A stretch of DNA of 64,000 nt from Rhodocytophaga rosea (GCF_010119975.1 NZ_CP048222.1:6734501-6798500), one strand, 5' to 3'; positions 17,212 to 26,456 are shown, counted from the first letter of the stretch. The notes: a model not told the origin generated them from the letters alone. Made by a program: numbers and translations.

Positions 17212-18063
17212 CTAAGAAGTCGCCCGGTTGATTTTCACCGGAAAGATGCGGTAATCATGTAACGTGAGCGCATATAGATAATTCCGCAGGTATAAAACCG
17301 GTGCCATTTCCTTTTGAATATTGCCTTTATTATCTAATAGATTGATTCTGGCATTGCCTACATAATGTACTTCCTGGATACCTAATCTGGAAGAAATATA
17401 TTGCTGGAATGCTTCTTTTTCCTCCTGTGTAGATACAAAACTTATTTCAAAAGAAGTTTGCTTACCTGGCGCTTCTTCTTTATGATAAAACACTTTTGCT
17501 ATGGTGTTAATCGATACCTCGGGGATAGCTAAGGTAGGAACTGGCGCTGTAGGCTCTTCTGTATATAAAGTAGTAGATTGCCTGCTCCTATTTTTAACTC
17601 TTTCTGCTATTTCAAAAAGTTCGCCTTTTTGTCGGCTTCCATTTGAGCCTGTTTTTTCAGCGGCTACGGCAACTTGCTGGACTGGAACTTCCTTGACTAT
17701 AGGTTCAGCTACAGAATTCTGGTAGGAAATTTCCTGGTGCCGTTCATATACATCCACAATAAGGGTGAAGGTGCTGATAAAGTGATCTGTATTCTGAATG
17801 TGAAACAACTCTAACTCATGTACCCTTTTTTTGGACACCAGAAACCACTGAATCTTTTTTGTCTTCTCATATACCAACTTTATCTTTTCTGCATGGGGCG
17901 TATTTTTGTACCGTTTCTGTAGCTGAACCAGCGCAGCCAGGCGGTTATTAGAATCTTTAATATATTCTACCTCCTGCTGATCATAACTTAAACCCGCACC
18001 TGCCACCTTTCTGTTAGAAGACGATTTATTCAGGCCAAATAAGGAACGCACAAATTGTATCAT
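17212..18063 (-). CDS. Hypothetical protein of TelA operon
   Basis: A 283-residue cytosolic protein of unknown family and the last gene of the TelA operon. Residues 25-115 are helical and charged (YIKDSNNRLAALVQLQKRYKN, KKRVHELELFHIQNTDHF), a low-complexity linker follows (about 120-190), and the C-terminus looks like a small alpha/beta domain with EVHYVGNARINLLDNKGNI. Its ATG overlaps the stop of the preceding small gene (ATGA), so it is translationally coupled. In other bacteria TelA is often paired with XpaC, but I see no convincing similarity to that family. Its function is unknown. Confidence 0.75.
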   Translation of the reverse strand: MIQFVRSLFGLNKSSSNRKVAGAGLSYDQQEVEYIKDSNNRLAALVQLQKRYKNTPHAEKIKLVYEKTKKIQWFLVSKKRVHELELFHIQNTDHFISTFTLIVDVYERHQEISYQNSVAEPIVKEVPVQQVAVAAEKTGSNGSRQKGELFEIAERVKNRSRQSTTLYTEEPTAPVPTLAIPEVSINTIAKVFYHKEEAPGKQTSFEISFVSTQEEKEAFQQYISSRLGIQEVHYVGNARINLLDNKGNIQKEMAPVLYLRNYLYALTLHDYRIFPVKINRATS

Positions 18064-18236
18064 GTAGAAAGTATTCGTTTCAGGTGCAGGGTTTCTATTT
18101 CTACCTGCATTTTTTCAGACTCTTTAATTTCTTCAAATATATTATCCAGGTTGTTCATATACAGATCGAGGATTTCTTCCTGTTCTGCCGTGAGGATGAT
18201 ATCCTGGGGTATTTTTTTGTTTTTATCAGTATTCAT
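18060..18236 (-). CDS. 58-residue coupled small protein in TelA operon
   Basis: A short gene recognised by its overlaps: its ATG shares a base with the stop of telA-like gene (TAATG), and its TGA overlaps the start of the next gene (ATGA). The product begins MNTDKNKKIPQDIILTAEQ, is acidic and helical, and ends HLKRILST. Heptad-like spacing of Leu and Ile in the middle (EEILDLYMNNLDNIFEEI) suggests a coiled coil or an amphipathic helix that could bind a partner from the same operon. No family is recognised. The double overlap makes a real gene much more likely than a chance frame. Confidence 0.8.
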   Translation of the reverse strand: MNTDKNKKIPQDIILTAEQEEILDLYMNNLDNIFEEIKESEKMQVEIETLHLKRILST

Positions 18237-19327
18237 TACTCGTTTTCAATTTTTTTCGATTTGCTGAAACTGCCGATGATCTTACTATTTAATTCTTCCT
18301 GGATCTGAGCTAATTCTTTTACGGCATCTGCTCTTTTCTTACTGCCTTCCTCCGACATTTTCAAAACCGCATCCAGAGTTTCTACCATATCTTTATTAAC
18401 CTTCTTCAGCGTATCCATGTCTACAATACCACGTTCGTTTTCTTTAGCAGCAGCTACAACATTGGTTTTCAGTAACTGGGAATTTTTCAGCAGCATCTCA
18501 TTGGTAGTATCCGTTACTTTCTTCTGAATTTCCAGGGCTTTACGCTGTTTTTCGAGACCCAGAGCAATGGCTACCTGCTGGCGCCATACCGGAATTACAG
18601 TAGCAATCGAGTTCTGAATCTTCTGGGCCAGTACATCATTGGTGGTCTGGATCATCCGGATTTGTGGCATCGACTGGGTGGCAATGGTATGGGAAAGGGT
18701 AAAATCATGCACCTTTTTTTCCAGTTTATCTTTAAAGGCGATCATATCACTCAGGCGCTGTACCGCCAGTTCATCCTGGTTACTGGCTTCTACTTCAGCC
18801 TGCAATTTAGGAATGGTATCTGTTTCAATTTCCTGAATTTTAAGTTTACCGGCAGCAATAATAGCCCTGACTTCATAAATGTACTCCACTGCCTGCTTGA
18901 ACATTACTTCCAGGCTGGTAGAATCTTTCATCACACTCTGCCGGGTTTTTTCAAGCTTAATCACTACATCATCTACATTTTCAGAAATGGAATTATACTG
19001 GCTGGCAATCCTTTTAGACTTGTCTACTACTTTCGAAAGGAAAGGAACCTTGCTGAAAAAGCCTTTTGAAGTCTCCGACTCATCAATTTTGATCATATTG
19101 ATCTGAGCAAGCAATTCATTAATGGCTTCACCAGCATCACCAGAATCTTTTACCTTTACCTTTGTCAGCAACTCATTGGAGTAATTGCCCAGTTTGCGCT
19201 GGGTTTCTACACCAAAGTTGCTTAGACTTTCCGGCTTGCTGGGATCAATCGTTTTGGAGAGCTCCTGCGCTTTTTTTAATACTAATTCCTGATTATCAAT
19301 CGTTGTGAGTTCTTTATTATTTTCCAT
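18236..19327 (-). CDS. TelA-family protein (toxic anion resistance)
   Basis: A 363-residue, almost wholly helical protein of the TelA/KlaA family. Recognisable stretches include IKIDESETSKGFFSKVPFLSKVV, LEVMFKQAVEYIYEVRAII, VQRLSDMIAFKDKLEKKVHDF and the conserved VIPVWRQQVAIALGL block. Family members are linked to tellurite resistance and to colicin or nisin tolerance, but many genomes carry them without tellurite genes, and the molecular role is unsettled; a role in envelope stress is plausible. It lies 5 bases after a membrane-anchored protein gene and overlaps the 58-codon gene at its stop. Confidence 0.92.
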   Translation of the reverse strand: MENNKELTTIDNQELVLKKAQELSKTIDPSKPESLSNFGVETQRKLGNYSNELLTKVKVKDSGDAGEAINELLAQINMIKIDESETSKGFFSKVPFLSKVVDKSKRIASQYNSISENVDDVVIKLEKTRQSVMKDSTSLEVMFKQAVEYIYEVRAIIAAGKLKIQEIETDTIPKLQAEVEASNQDELAVQRLSDMIAFKDKLEKKVHDFTLSHTIATQSMPQIRMIQTTNDVLAQKIQNSIATVIPVWRQQVAIALGLEKQRKALEIQKKVTDTTNEMLLKNSQLLKTNVVAAAKENERGIVDMDTLKKVNKDMVETLDAVLKMSEEGSKKRADAVKELAQIQEELNSKIIGSFSKSKKIENE

Positions 19328-19332
19328 TTTAG

Positions 19333-19773
19333 TTAGATTCCTGAATGTTTATGATATGTAGTGTTGATATAATTAACAAAATTTTTAATATTTGAATGCC
19401 GATCCGGAGTTTCGTACCATTCTATATCTTCAGCTGGTAAATAATCTCCTAACAGACCTTGTACTTCGGTGAGCAAAGCCTCTCCTTTTTTAGTCCGGAA
19501 TTCGGGATTTTTATAAAAGGCGTTTAGGTACTGTACCTTTATAAGTCCGGTTTTGGTAACAGCCAGCTCTTTTACTTCTACGACAAGCTCCGAAGATTTA
19601 TTATTATCGGTAACCACCGTTTTATACATACCTTTGTTGCCTGCATCGAAAATAGCCGCACTTTTTTCATTCACGTCTTTAATAGCTTTTCGCAAACGCT
19701 TGTTTGGTTTTATTTTATGGCCATACATATACCCGGCCACAAACGCTATAAATATTGCTAAGTAAATTGTCAT
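19333..19773 (-). CDS. Membrane-anchored hypothetical, TelA operon
   Basis: A 146-residue protein with one N-terminal membrane helix (about 2-18, IYLAIFIAFVAGYMYG) and a cytosolic or periplasmic soluble part. The body carries ELVVEVKELAVTKTGLIKVQYLN and a C-terminal EDIEWYETPDRHSNIKNF; no family is recognised. It is the first gene of the TelA operon, 5 bases upstream of it, and may anchor the other products to the membrane. A TerB-like protein encoded elsewhere in the window (37.2 kb) belongs to the same broad tellurite-associated set, but I see no direct link. Confidence 0.75.
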   Translation of the reverse strand: MTIYLAIFIAFVAGYMYGHKIKPNKRLRKAIKDVNEKSAAIFDAGNKGMYKTVVTDNNKSSELVVEVKELAVTKTGLIKVQYLNAFYKNPEFRTKKGEALLTEVQGLLGDYLPAEDIEWYETPDRHSNIKNFVNYINTTYHKHSGI

Positions 19774-20131
19774 ATATCTGTTTATTTGAGAATGAGTAGT
19801 TAGTAACCGAATATACGTGAGAACACGTGTAATATACGAGTAAAATATGATAGCCGGTTCGTGAACAAATCCGACTATAGCTTTTTCTGATTTAAGATTT
19901 AATGCGCATAGTTAATAATAATGAATTTAGGAGGTAAACAGAAAATTATAAGTAAATATTCATATTGTGCTATAAAAATTAAGGAGAAAAGTGTTTATAT
20001 CTGAAGAAAAAGGTTGGCCTGAGCTATTTTACATCTGATAAAACCCCAAAATAACCACTAACTTAACAAGCTTTAACGCTAATAAAATTTATTATTCCCG
20101 TTAATCCTGAGTAATAGCCATGAGAATGAAA
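19774..20131. other. Gap upstream of TelA operon
   Basis: About 360 bases between the TelA operon start and the end of the DUF2147 gene. It must hold the operon promoter. A weak palindrome (ACGTG-AGAA-CACGT near 19814-19827) is the only symmetric element I noticed; nothing else is supported. Confidence 0.5.
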
Positions 20132-20587
20132 CTATTCTGCCCTTGTCCAGAAATCAGTTCTGCCAATGATTGAAATTCCAACAAATCCCCGAACATCCAG
20201 GTTGTTTTTATCAGTTAAAGTCATTTTACAGGAATAGGTCTTTCCACTCTTAGGGTCATAAATTTCTCCATCTACCCATACATTATCTTCATCATACGTA
20301 AAGCCTCTCATCAGATTCATGCCAAGAATAAGCCTTGTCCTGAGTTTCTCATCCGGATTGTTTTTATCTATTTTGGGCTTACCATTTTCTGCAAGCGGCT
20401 CTTTCAGCCAGATGATTTTACCGCAATAGCGGCTATCACATTTATATATTTCTATCTTACTTTCTTTAGAGCCATTATACCACACACCCACTACAGCATC
20501 TGCCTCTTTTTGGGCAAATATAAAGGCAGGACAAAGCAGCAAAAAACCGGAAAAAAGCAGCCAGATATATTTTTGTTGAGGTACCAT
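20132..20587 (-). CDS. Secreted DUF2147 protein
   Basis: A 151-residue exported protein with a signal peptide (residues 1-26, ending FIFAQ). The mature part fits DUF2147: VVGVWYNGSKESKIEIYKC, YCGKIIWLKEP, and GEIYDPKSGKTYSCKM, with a beta-rich ending around DVRGFVGISIIGRTDFW. The family forms a small calycin-like barrel; its ligand is not known. It has two Cys residues (in KCDSRYCG) that could form a disulphide in the periplasm. It is a single gene, with a long AT-rich upstream region. Confidence 0.92.
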   Translation of the reverse strand: MVPQQKYIWLLFSGFLLLCPAFIFAQKEADAVVGVWYNGSKESKIEIYKCDSRYCGKIIWLKEPLAENGKPKIDKNNPDEKLRTRLILGMNLMRGFTYDEDNVWVDGEIYDPKSGKTYSCKMTLTDKNNLDVRGFVGISIIGRTDFWTRAE

Positions 20588-21042
20588 GTAATCAAATAAT
20601 TCTGTATTGATGGACGGATAAGCGAAGCAAATATTTTTATCTTTTCATTTAAGCCATGCTTTTGCTCATGCTCAATTATTTGGTATGATAAGACAATATT
20701 GTAGAATGAAAAGAGGTAATTAGATACTATTTTATAGTAATTATACACAGTTTCGTAGTAATTACTTTATTATTTTATCATAAAAGTATATCAAATCAAA
20801 TCAACCATTATTCTGAAATAGTTATTAAAAATAAAATACATGTAAAAAACTATCTAAACATATAAAATACCTGTATACATGATGTTTTTATTTTCTTTGA
20901 TAAGTAAAAAGAGAAGTATTATATATTAATTACTGCATCAATTACAGAATGCTCTATAAATTGATCAGATAATTCTGTTTACAGAAGCTGAAAACTATTT
21001 TATATTCTAGCAAGTTTTTACTAAAAGTATTTAATTCATTAT
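20588..21042. other. AT-rich divergent gap
   Basis: About 455 bases between the DUF2147 gene (leftward) and pdeM (rightward). Very AT-rich, with several runs of A and T, and no hairpin or open frame that stands out. Confidence 0.5.
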
Positions 21043-21720
21043 TTGATATTGATAACATCTGTCTCAGGAGTATTTATATATTCATTTTTAGGTCAAAGTT
21101 TACATTTATTACCCCAAAGAGCTATATACTGGGCTGAAACTAAAACCCTGATTGTAGCAGATGTACACGTGGGAAAAATAAATCATTTCAGAAAGGCGGG
21201 TATTGCCATTCCACAGATAGCAGGTGAAACAGATTATAAAGCACTTGATGCTATTTTGAATACTTTTCCGGTAGACCGGGTACTTATTTTAGGAGATTTA
21301 TTTCACAGCACTTACAATGAAGCAGTTGTTGATTTCTCCACCTGGAGAAAAAAATATTCCCAAACAGAATTTACTTTAATAAAAGGCAATCATGATATAT
21401 TAAAAGATTCTTTTTATAGTGCAGCTTCATTAAAAATATACGAACATACTTTAATTGAACATCCTTTTATATTTTCTCACATTCCGCTGGAAGAAAATAG
21501 TACTTATTATAATTTATCAGGACATATTCATCCGGCAGTCCGCCTGGTAGGAAAAGCAAAACAGAGTATAGTATTGCCATGTTTTTATTTTAGACAAAAA
21601 AATGGCATTCTTCCGGCTTTTAGTACGTTTACCGGGAAAGCACTTCTCATTCCAGCAACAGCAGATACAGTATTTGTTATTGCCAATCAGTTCGTTCGCC
21701 CGCTTACAAGCGCTTTATAA
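21043..21720 (+). CDS. pdeM: Ligase-associated DNA damage response endonuclease PdeM
   Basis: A 225-residue calcineurin-like phosphoesterase with all core motifs: LIVADVHVGK (DxH), LILGDLFH (GD), IKGNHDI (GNHD) and LSGHIHP (GHxH). The N-terminal pattern LLPQRAIYW is typical of PdeM, a nuclease encoded with DNA ligase and an Lhr helicase in a proposed repair system. No ligase or Lhr gene is adjacent, so this copy is separated from its usual partners. The start is unusual: no ATG or GTG is available between the upstream stop (21022) and the domain, so a TTG (21043 or 21049) must be used, or the true start has been altered. Confidence 0.9.
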   Translation: MILITSVSGVFIYSFLGQSLHLLPQRAIYWAETKTLIVADVHVGKINHFRKAGIAIPQIAGETDYKALDAILNTFPVDRVLILGDLFHSTYNEAVVDFSTWRKKYSQTEFTLIKGNHDILKDSFYSAASLKIYEHTLIEHPFIFSHIPLEENSTYYNLSGHIHPAVRLVGKAKQSIVLPCFYFRQKNGILPAFSTFTGKALLIPATADTVFVIANQFVRPLTSAL

Positions 21721-21985
21721 GTATTTATCTGATTAATTTCTTCTTTAAAAGCAAACTGACGGCTAGAAATTAAAGTATAAGAAATAAAAAAATAATATGC
21801 GACCTTACATAATAGATATCTCTGACGGGGTATTTAATTTGGTAAATTGCGTTTTAATCTGTTAACTTGAGATAGTTATCCAGGTACACAACTCGTTTTT
21901 TGTCAAAATTACTAAAGAAGTGTTGCAAAAACTGGTTACTAATTTTTAAGTATTAGTATTAAACTCTAAAGCTCAGCTTTTACGA

Positions 21986-22525
21986 ATGAAGGATAGTGAG
22001 ATACTTGAAAGGATTCAGCAGGGGGATGAGAGTGCGTTAGATTACCTTTACAAGAAGAATTTCAAGATGATGACCAAATTGGTTATCAATAACAGCGGCA
22101 CCGAAGACGAGGCTAAGGATATATATCAGGATGCACTCATTGTTTTCTGGCAGAAAGCCGTGAGTGGAAACCTTATTTTATCTTCTAAGATAAGCACTTT
22201 TTTATACAGCATTTGTCAAAATCTGTGGAGAAAAGAACTCGAACGCAAAAGTAAGTTGAGCAGCGAAGAAAAAGATGGCTCGGAAATTAACGATATTGAC
22301 CGAAGAGAGAGAATCGAGATTATTAACAGGTCCATTCACCAGCTGGGAGATACTTGTAGAAAAATCTTAACTTACTATTATTTTGATAACATGTCGATGA
22401 ACGACATTGCTGAGAAAATGGGCTTTGCCAATGCAGATACAGCTAAAACTAAAAAGTATAAGTGCAAGAAAGAATTAGATGAATTAATTAAATCAAAATA
22501 CAAAGCCTCCGATTTCTTGGATTAA
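21986..22525 (+). CDS. ECF-type RNA polymerase sigma factor
   Basis: A 179-residue group IV sigma factor. Region 2 shows in DEAKDIYQDALIVFWQKAVSG and SKISTFLYSICQNLWRKEL; region 4 shows as CRKILTYYYFDNMSMNDIAEKMGF with the helix-turn-helix ending ADTAKTKKYKCKKEL. It probably directs RNA polymerase to envelope-stress genes, although the regulon cannot be inferred. It is followed after one base by a membrane protein that looks like its anti-sigma factor, so the pair is one operon. Confidence 0.95.
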   Translation: MKDSEILERIQQGDESALDYLYKKNFKMMTKLVINNSGTEDEAKDIYQDALIVFWQKAVSGNLILSSKISTFLYSICQNLWRKELERKSKLSSEEKDGSEINDIDRRERIEIINRSIHQLGDTCRKILTYYYFDNMSMNDIAEKMGFANADTAKTKKYKCKKELDELIKSKYKASDFLD

Positions 22526-22526
22526 T

Positions 22527-23444
22527 ATGAACAACGGCCTTAATTATTCAGAAAGATTAGAAGCTTATCTGAGAAACGAACTTCCGGAAAATGAAAGAGC
22601 TGAGTTTGAAGAAATGATGCGGCAAGATCCTTTGCTTCAGAATGAATTTCAACTTCAGCAAGATATTATTGCTTCTATCGGTGCTTTCCGGAAACAAGAA
22701 TTGAAAGAAAGGCTTAACCGCATTGATGTGAGTGATACAGGCAGAGGAAATACAGGAAGCTTTGCAATTGGCAGTATGGTAGTAGGAGGAATAGCTATTT
22801 TAGGATTAGCTGGTCTTTTTCTTCTGAATCATCCCGCAAAAGATTTAGAGCCTTCCCAAATAGCAGGTGCTGCTGTTCAAACAGAAATAGTATCAGATTC
22901 TGGAGAGCAAACTCAATATACAACCTCTTCCCAGGATACACAACATACAATAACTTCAGATATTACTCAGGACGAAACATCAACAGATGCAAGTGTGGCA
23001 GAACCTATAGCTGCTAAACCTCAACTAAAAAAAGCAACTGCTACTAAAAAGACTGACATTCACCCAGTTGTTCCGTCAGATGAAATAGGAGCTGAATTGT
23101 TACAGGAACAAGAATTAACAAAAGAACATGAGCTGGTGATGCCTGAAACACGTATTGCTTCATCTGCACATGCCGTAGATAATAAATTAATTATTATAGA
23201 TAATACCAATCCAAAATTGAAGCTCCAGTATAAATATGCCGATGGTCAGTTGTGTTTATATGGAATTGAGAAAACATATAATATTATAGATCTGCCTGAT
23301 TTTAGCCAGAGATATTTATATTATGAAGGTAATTATTACAGGTTAAACAAAAACCAGTCTGAGGTAGCGCTCATGCCAAAAGTGACCAATGCACAGGAGA
23401 TACAGCTGGCAGATTCTTATAATAAGGAAATGAAACAGAAATAA
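22527..23444 (+). CDS. Putative anti-sigma factor
   Basis: A 305-residue protein with an N-terminal cytosolic helical part (RLEAYLRNELPENERAEFEEMM, the usual anti-sigma pattern seen in this phylum), one membrane helix (about 84-101, GGIAILGLAGLFLL) and a long extracytoplasmic tail rich in Thr, Ser and Glu (about 105-210), then a small ending domain. It lacks the HxxxCxxC zinc motif of the ZAS class. The gene starts one base after the sigma gene stop, so the two proteins are made together. Holding the sigma factor at the membrane until a signal arrives is inference from this arrangement. Confidence 0.8.
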   Translation: MNNGLNYSERLEAYLRNELPENERAEFEEMMRQDPLLQNEFQLQQDIIASIGAFRKQELKERLNRIDVSDTGRGNTGSFAIGSMVVGGIAILGLAGLFLLNHPAKDLEPSQIAGAAVQTEIVSDSGEQTQYTTSSQDTQHTITSDITQDETSTDASVAEPIAAKPQLKKATATKKTDIHPVVPSDEIGAELLQEQELTKEHELVMPETRIASSAHAVDNKLIIIDNTNPKLKLQYKYADGQLCLYGIEKTYNIIDLPDFSQRYLYYEGNYYRLNKNQSEVALMPKVTNAQEIQLADSYNKEMKQK

Positions 23445-23547
23445 GCAGTTAAGCTTCTAATGCTCGTTTTACTTCTATCTTTTGAGCTTCTTTCTATCTT
23501 CATAATTTCTTTAAAAAGTTAAGGTAGTATCATAATATTTTCATAGT

Positions 23548-23586
23548 ATAAAACCTTTCCAGATGCATAAGCCGGAAAGGTTTTAT
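23548..23586 (+). terminator. Rho-independent terminator
   Basis: Arms 23548-23560 and 23574-23586 (ATAAAACCTTTCC and its complement) form a perfect 13-bp stem with a 13-base loop. It closes the sigma/anti-sigma operon and insulates ftsX. Confidence 0.85.
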
Positions 23587-23657
23587 AGTTTACAAGAGCA
23601 GATGTGCCATTGTTTCAGAATTAATTTTTTAACTTGCAGCATAGTATTCGATAAAAA

Positions 23658-24554
23658 GTGCAACAGGAAATAAAATACAAGCGAAAAAAAAGATTAGGCT
23701 CTTATCCTTATTTTACGGTAGTGTTCAGCCTGACGCTTGCCTTATTTGTTATCGGTTTGGGCGGCCTCTTAATTTTACAAGCCAGCAAGCTTTCTAATAT
23801 TGTAAAGGAAAATATCGAAATTCAGATCTACCTTGATAAATACCTGACTCCAACAGAAATAAGCCAGGTAGAAAAAGCACTCTCTAAACGTGCTTATCTG
23901 GACTATAAAGAAAATCAGCCTCAAATCCGTTTTATTTCTAAAGACACGGCCGCTCAGAAATTTATCAAAGAAACCGGAGAGAACTTCCAAACTTTGTTGG
24001 GAGAAAATCCTTTACGGGATGCCTATCTGATTAAGATAAAGCCTGATTATTACCAGTCCCAGAAAATGAAAATAATCAAGACAGATATTGAAAAGATACC
24101 TGGTGTTTTTGAGGCAACCTATGTTGAAAACCTGGTAGATGAGATAAATAAGAATATCTTACGGATTACTTTTGTGTTACTGGTATTTGCAGGAATTCTG
24201 ATGTTTACCATCACCATCATGATCAATAATACAATTAAGCTGGCTTTATTTTCCCAGCGTTTCCTCATCAGAAGTATGCAACTGGTAGGAGCTACTGCGG
24301 GATTTATACAGAAGCCATTTTTACTGCGGTCGGCTTTACAAGGGTTTATAAGCGGGTTGATGGCATCGGTATTATTACTAGTATTAATGAATTATGCCAA
24401 TACACAGATTGAGGAGCTGGTATTATTACAGGATAAAGAAAAGATAGCTGTTTTCTTACTCATGCTCTGTATATTAGGGCCGCTGATCAGCCTGGTAAGT
24501 TCTTACCGTTCTGTAAAAAAGTACCTGCAACTTTCTCTGGATGAGTTGTACTAA
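23658..24554 (+). CDS. ftsX: Cell division protein FtsX
   Basis: A 298-residue membrane protein of the FtsEX complex, which links cytokinesis to peptidoglycan hydrolase activation in the periplasm. It has one N-terminal membrane helix (about 21-42), a periplasmic loop (about 43-165) and three more helices near the C-terminus (about 168-188, 220-245, 262-282). Phrases such as KENIEIQIYLDKYLTPTEI and VEATYVENLVDEINKNIL-like text (FEATYVENLVDEI) match the family. Translation begins with GTG. It heads the block ftsX - DUF3098 - uppP - truB - ribF, an order conserved across Bacteroidota; ftsE is elsewhere. Confidence 0.95.
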   Translation: MQQEIKYKRKKRLGSYPYFTVVFSLTLALFVIGLGGLLILQASKLSNIVKENIEIQIYLDKYLTPTEISQVEKALSKRAYLDYKENQPQIRFISKDTAAQKFIKETGENFQTLLGENPLRDAYLIKIKPDYYQSQKMKIIKTDIEKIPGVFEATYVENLVDEINKNILRITFVLLVFAGILMFTITIMINNTIKLALFSQRFLIRSMQLVGATAGFIQKPFLLRSALQGFISGLMASVLLLVLMNYANTQIEELVLLQDKEKIAVFLLMLCILGPLISLVSSYRSVKKYLQLSLDELY

Positions 24555-24623
24555 TTTAATTTTGATACCAGATTATTTCTGGAACATACTTATAACAACC
24601 ACAAACAAGCAGTAGCTATTCAT

Positions 24624-24833
24624 ATGGAAAATAAAAACAAACTGGCATTTGGCAGACAGAATTATATACTCATGCTGGCCGGAATTGCTGTATTGATTAT
24701 TGGCTTTGTCATAATGTCAATGGATAAGGAGACTTTTGGCTTTGGCGATTTAGGCTTAACTGTTGGCCCGGTCATCGTGATGATTGGTTTTATTATTGAA
24801 TTTTTTGCCATTTTACGTAAACCTAACAAATGA
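24624..24833 (+). CDS. DUF3098 membrane protein
   Basis: A 69-residue protein with two membrane helices (about 14-31 and 46-64) joined by a short loop ([18 protein letters not shown]). It matches DUF3098, a small family restricted largely to Bacteroidota and found between ftsX and uppP. Its function is unknown; the context suggests cell-wall precursor recycling or division. Its stop overlaps the uppP start by 4 bases (ATGA). Confidence 0.92.
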   Translation: MENKNKLAFGRQNYILMLAGIAVLIIGFVIMSMDKETFGFGDLGLTVGPVIVMIGFIIEFFAILRKPNK

Positions 24834-25612
24834 ATTTTATTGAGGCCATTATTCTGGCAATTGTAGAAGGACTTACAGAATTTTTGCCGGTTTCCTCTAC
24901 CGGACATATGATTATCGCTTCAGCTATTATGGGAATTAATGAGCTGGAGTTTACAAAAATATTTACCGTAAATATTCAGTTTGGGGCTATACTTTCAGTA
25001 GTCGTTTTGTATTGGCGGCGGTTTTTCCAATCCATAGATTTTTATATCAAGCTCTTTGTTGCTTTTATTCCGGCAGCTATTTTTGGTTTATTGCTGGGAG
25101 ATTTTATAGACAGCTTGCTGGAAAATGTAGTAGTAGTCGCTATTTCATTGCTGGCAGGTGGCATATTGCTTTTATTTATCGATAAAATGTTCAATCGTTC
25201 TACCGATGATATCGAAGCAGTTGATTATAAGAAAGGTTTTGTAATCGGTTTATTCCAATGTATAGCTATGATTCCGGGCGTATCACGTTCAGCCGCTACT
25301 ATTATTGGAGGCATGTCCCAAAATCTGAGCAGAAAAGCCGCTGCAGAGTTTTCTTTTTTCCTGGCAGTACCAACCATGTTTGCTGCTTCTGCCTATAAGC
25401 TTCTCAAAGATTACAAATTTATTGGTGCTGAAAACTTGCAGACCTTGTTTATTGGTAATCTGGTTGCTTTTGTGGTGGCTATGCTTGCTATCAAATTTTT
25501 TATTAATTTCTTAACTAAGTATGGCTTTAAAATATTTGGCTATTACCGCATTATTTTGGGTCTAGTGCTATTGATCCTGCTCTGGATGGGCGTAGATTTG
25601 AAGGTGCAATAA
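24830..25612 (+). CDS. uppP: Undecaprenyl-diphosphate phosphatase
   Basis: A 260-residue polytopic enzyme (about eight membrane segments) that removes a phosphate from undecaprenyl pyrophosphate so that the lipid carrier can be reused in peptidoglycan and glycan export. Both signature motifs are present: [17 protein letters not shown] (residues 13-29) and [13 protein letters not shown] (about 149-161). It is coupled to DUF3098 by an ATGA overlap. The gene is followed by a 170-base gap and a separate promoter for truB. Confidence 0.97.
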   Translation: MNFIEAIILAIVEGLTEFLPVSSTGHMIIASAIMGINELEFTKIFTVNIQFGAILSVVVLYWRRFFQSIDFYIKLFVAFIPAAIFGLLLGDFIDSLLENVVVVAISLLAGGILLLFIDKMFNRSTDDIEAVDYKKGFVIGLFQCIAMIPGVSRSAATIIGGMSQNLSRKAAAEFSFFLAVPTMFAASAYKLLKDYKFIGAENLQTLFIGNLVAFVVAMLAIKFFINFLTKYGFKIFGYYRIILGLVLLILLWMGVDLKVQ

Positions 25613-25768
25613 TTAGGATTTAGATAGTAATTAATCAAACTATGCTTATCAATCTTAACAAAATCGATTTTACTATTTGCTGGCTTATTAAGTAACAGAA
25701 AGTATTTACTTTGAGTTAACAGCATATAATTATCTGCTTACCCTGCCAGTTAATATTCAGACCTTCCG

Positions 25769-25776
25769 TAATTTTG
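25769..25776 (+). promoter_or_regulatory. Promoter -7 box for truB-ribF
   Basis: TAATTTTG (25769-25776), matching TAnnTTTG, five bases before the ATG. Transcripts starting at the expected position would have almost no leader, a common arrangement in Bacteroidota. Confidence 0.55.
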
Positions 25777-25781
25777 CATCT

Positions 25782-26456
25782 ATGTCTACTCAATTTGAAG
25801 AAGGTACTGTTTTATTGATTGACAAGCCTTACCGGTGGACTTCTTTTGATGTCGTCCGGAAAATCAGAAATGCCCTGCATATTAAAAAAATTGGCCATGC
25901 CGGCACATTAGACCCCTTGGCAACAGGTTTACTTATCCTTTGTACCGGCAAAATGACCAAGCAGATTGATTCCTATCAGGCACAGGAAAAGGAGTATATG
26001 GGAAAATTGGTTTTAGGCAAAACAACCCCTTCTGTAGATCTTGAAACGGATTTTGACCAGATTTATGAAACTTGTCACATATCTCAGGAAATGCTACAAT
26101 GGGCTGCTTTACAATTAACTGGTAGTTTAAAACAGATTCCGCCTATCTATTCAGCTATTCAGGTAGACGGACAACGGGTATACAAGAAGGCACGCAAAGG
26201 AGAAACGGTTAAGTTACAACCCAGACTTGTAGAAGTATCTTTGTTTGAAATCAGTTTTACAGATTTTCCGGTCATAGATTTTAGGATCATTTGTTCTAAA
26301 GGAACATATATTCGCAGCCTCGTTAGAGATTTTGGCGAACTTTTAAATTCCGGTGCTTATTTAGCGGAACTTCGTCGAACAAGAATTGGTACTTTTACAA
26401 TAGAAAATGCACAAACTGTTGAAGAGTTTATTCAAAAGCTACGTCTGCTTCTATGA
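25782..26456 (+). CDS. truB: tRNA pseudouridine(55) synthase TruB
   Basis: A 224-residue enzyme that isomerises uridine 55 in the T-loop of tRNAs. The catalytic Asp44 sits in GHAGTLDPLATGLL, and LLIDKPYRWTS and KGTYIRSLVRDFGE are the other hallmark motifs. Its stop overlaps the ribF start by 4 bases, so the two are coupled. Confidence 0.98.
   Translation: MSTQFEEGTVLLIDKPYRWTSFDVVRKIRNALHIKKIGHAGTLDPLATGLLILCTGKMTKQIDSYQAQEKEYMGKLVLGKTTPSVDLETDFDQIYETCHISQEMLQWAALQLTGSLKQIPPIYSAIQVDGQRVYKKARKGETVKLQPRLVEVSLFEISFTDFPVIDFRIICSKGTYIRSLVRDFGELLNSGAYLAELRRTRIGTFTIENAQTVEEFIQKLRLLL

Noticed and set aside
17212-18063. Identification of the unknown TelA-operon gene as XpaC.
   Set aside because: XpaC often accompanies TelA, but the sequence shows no XpaC-like membrane part or motif, so the name is not supported.
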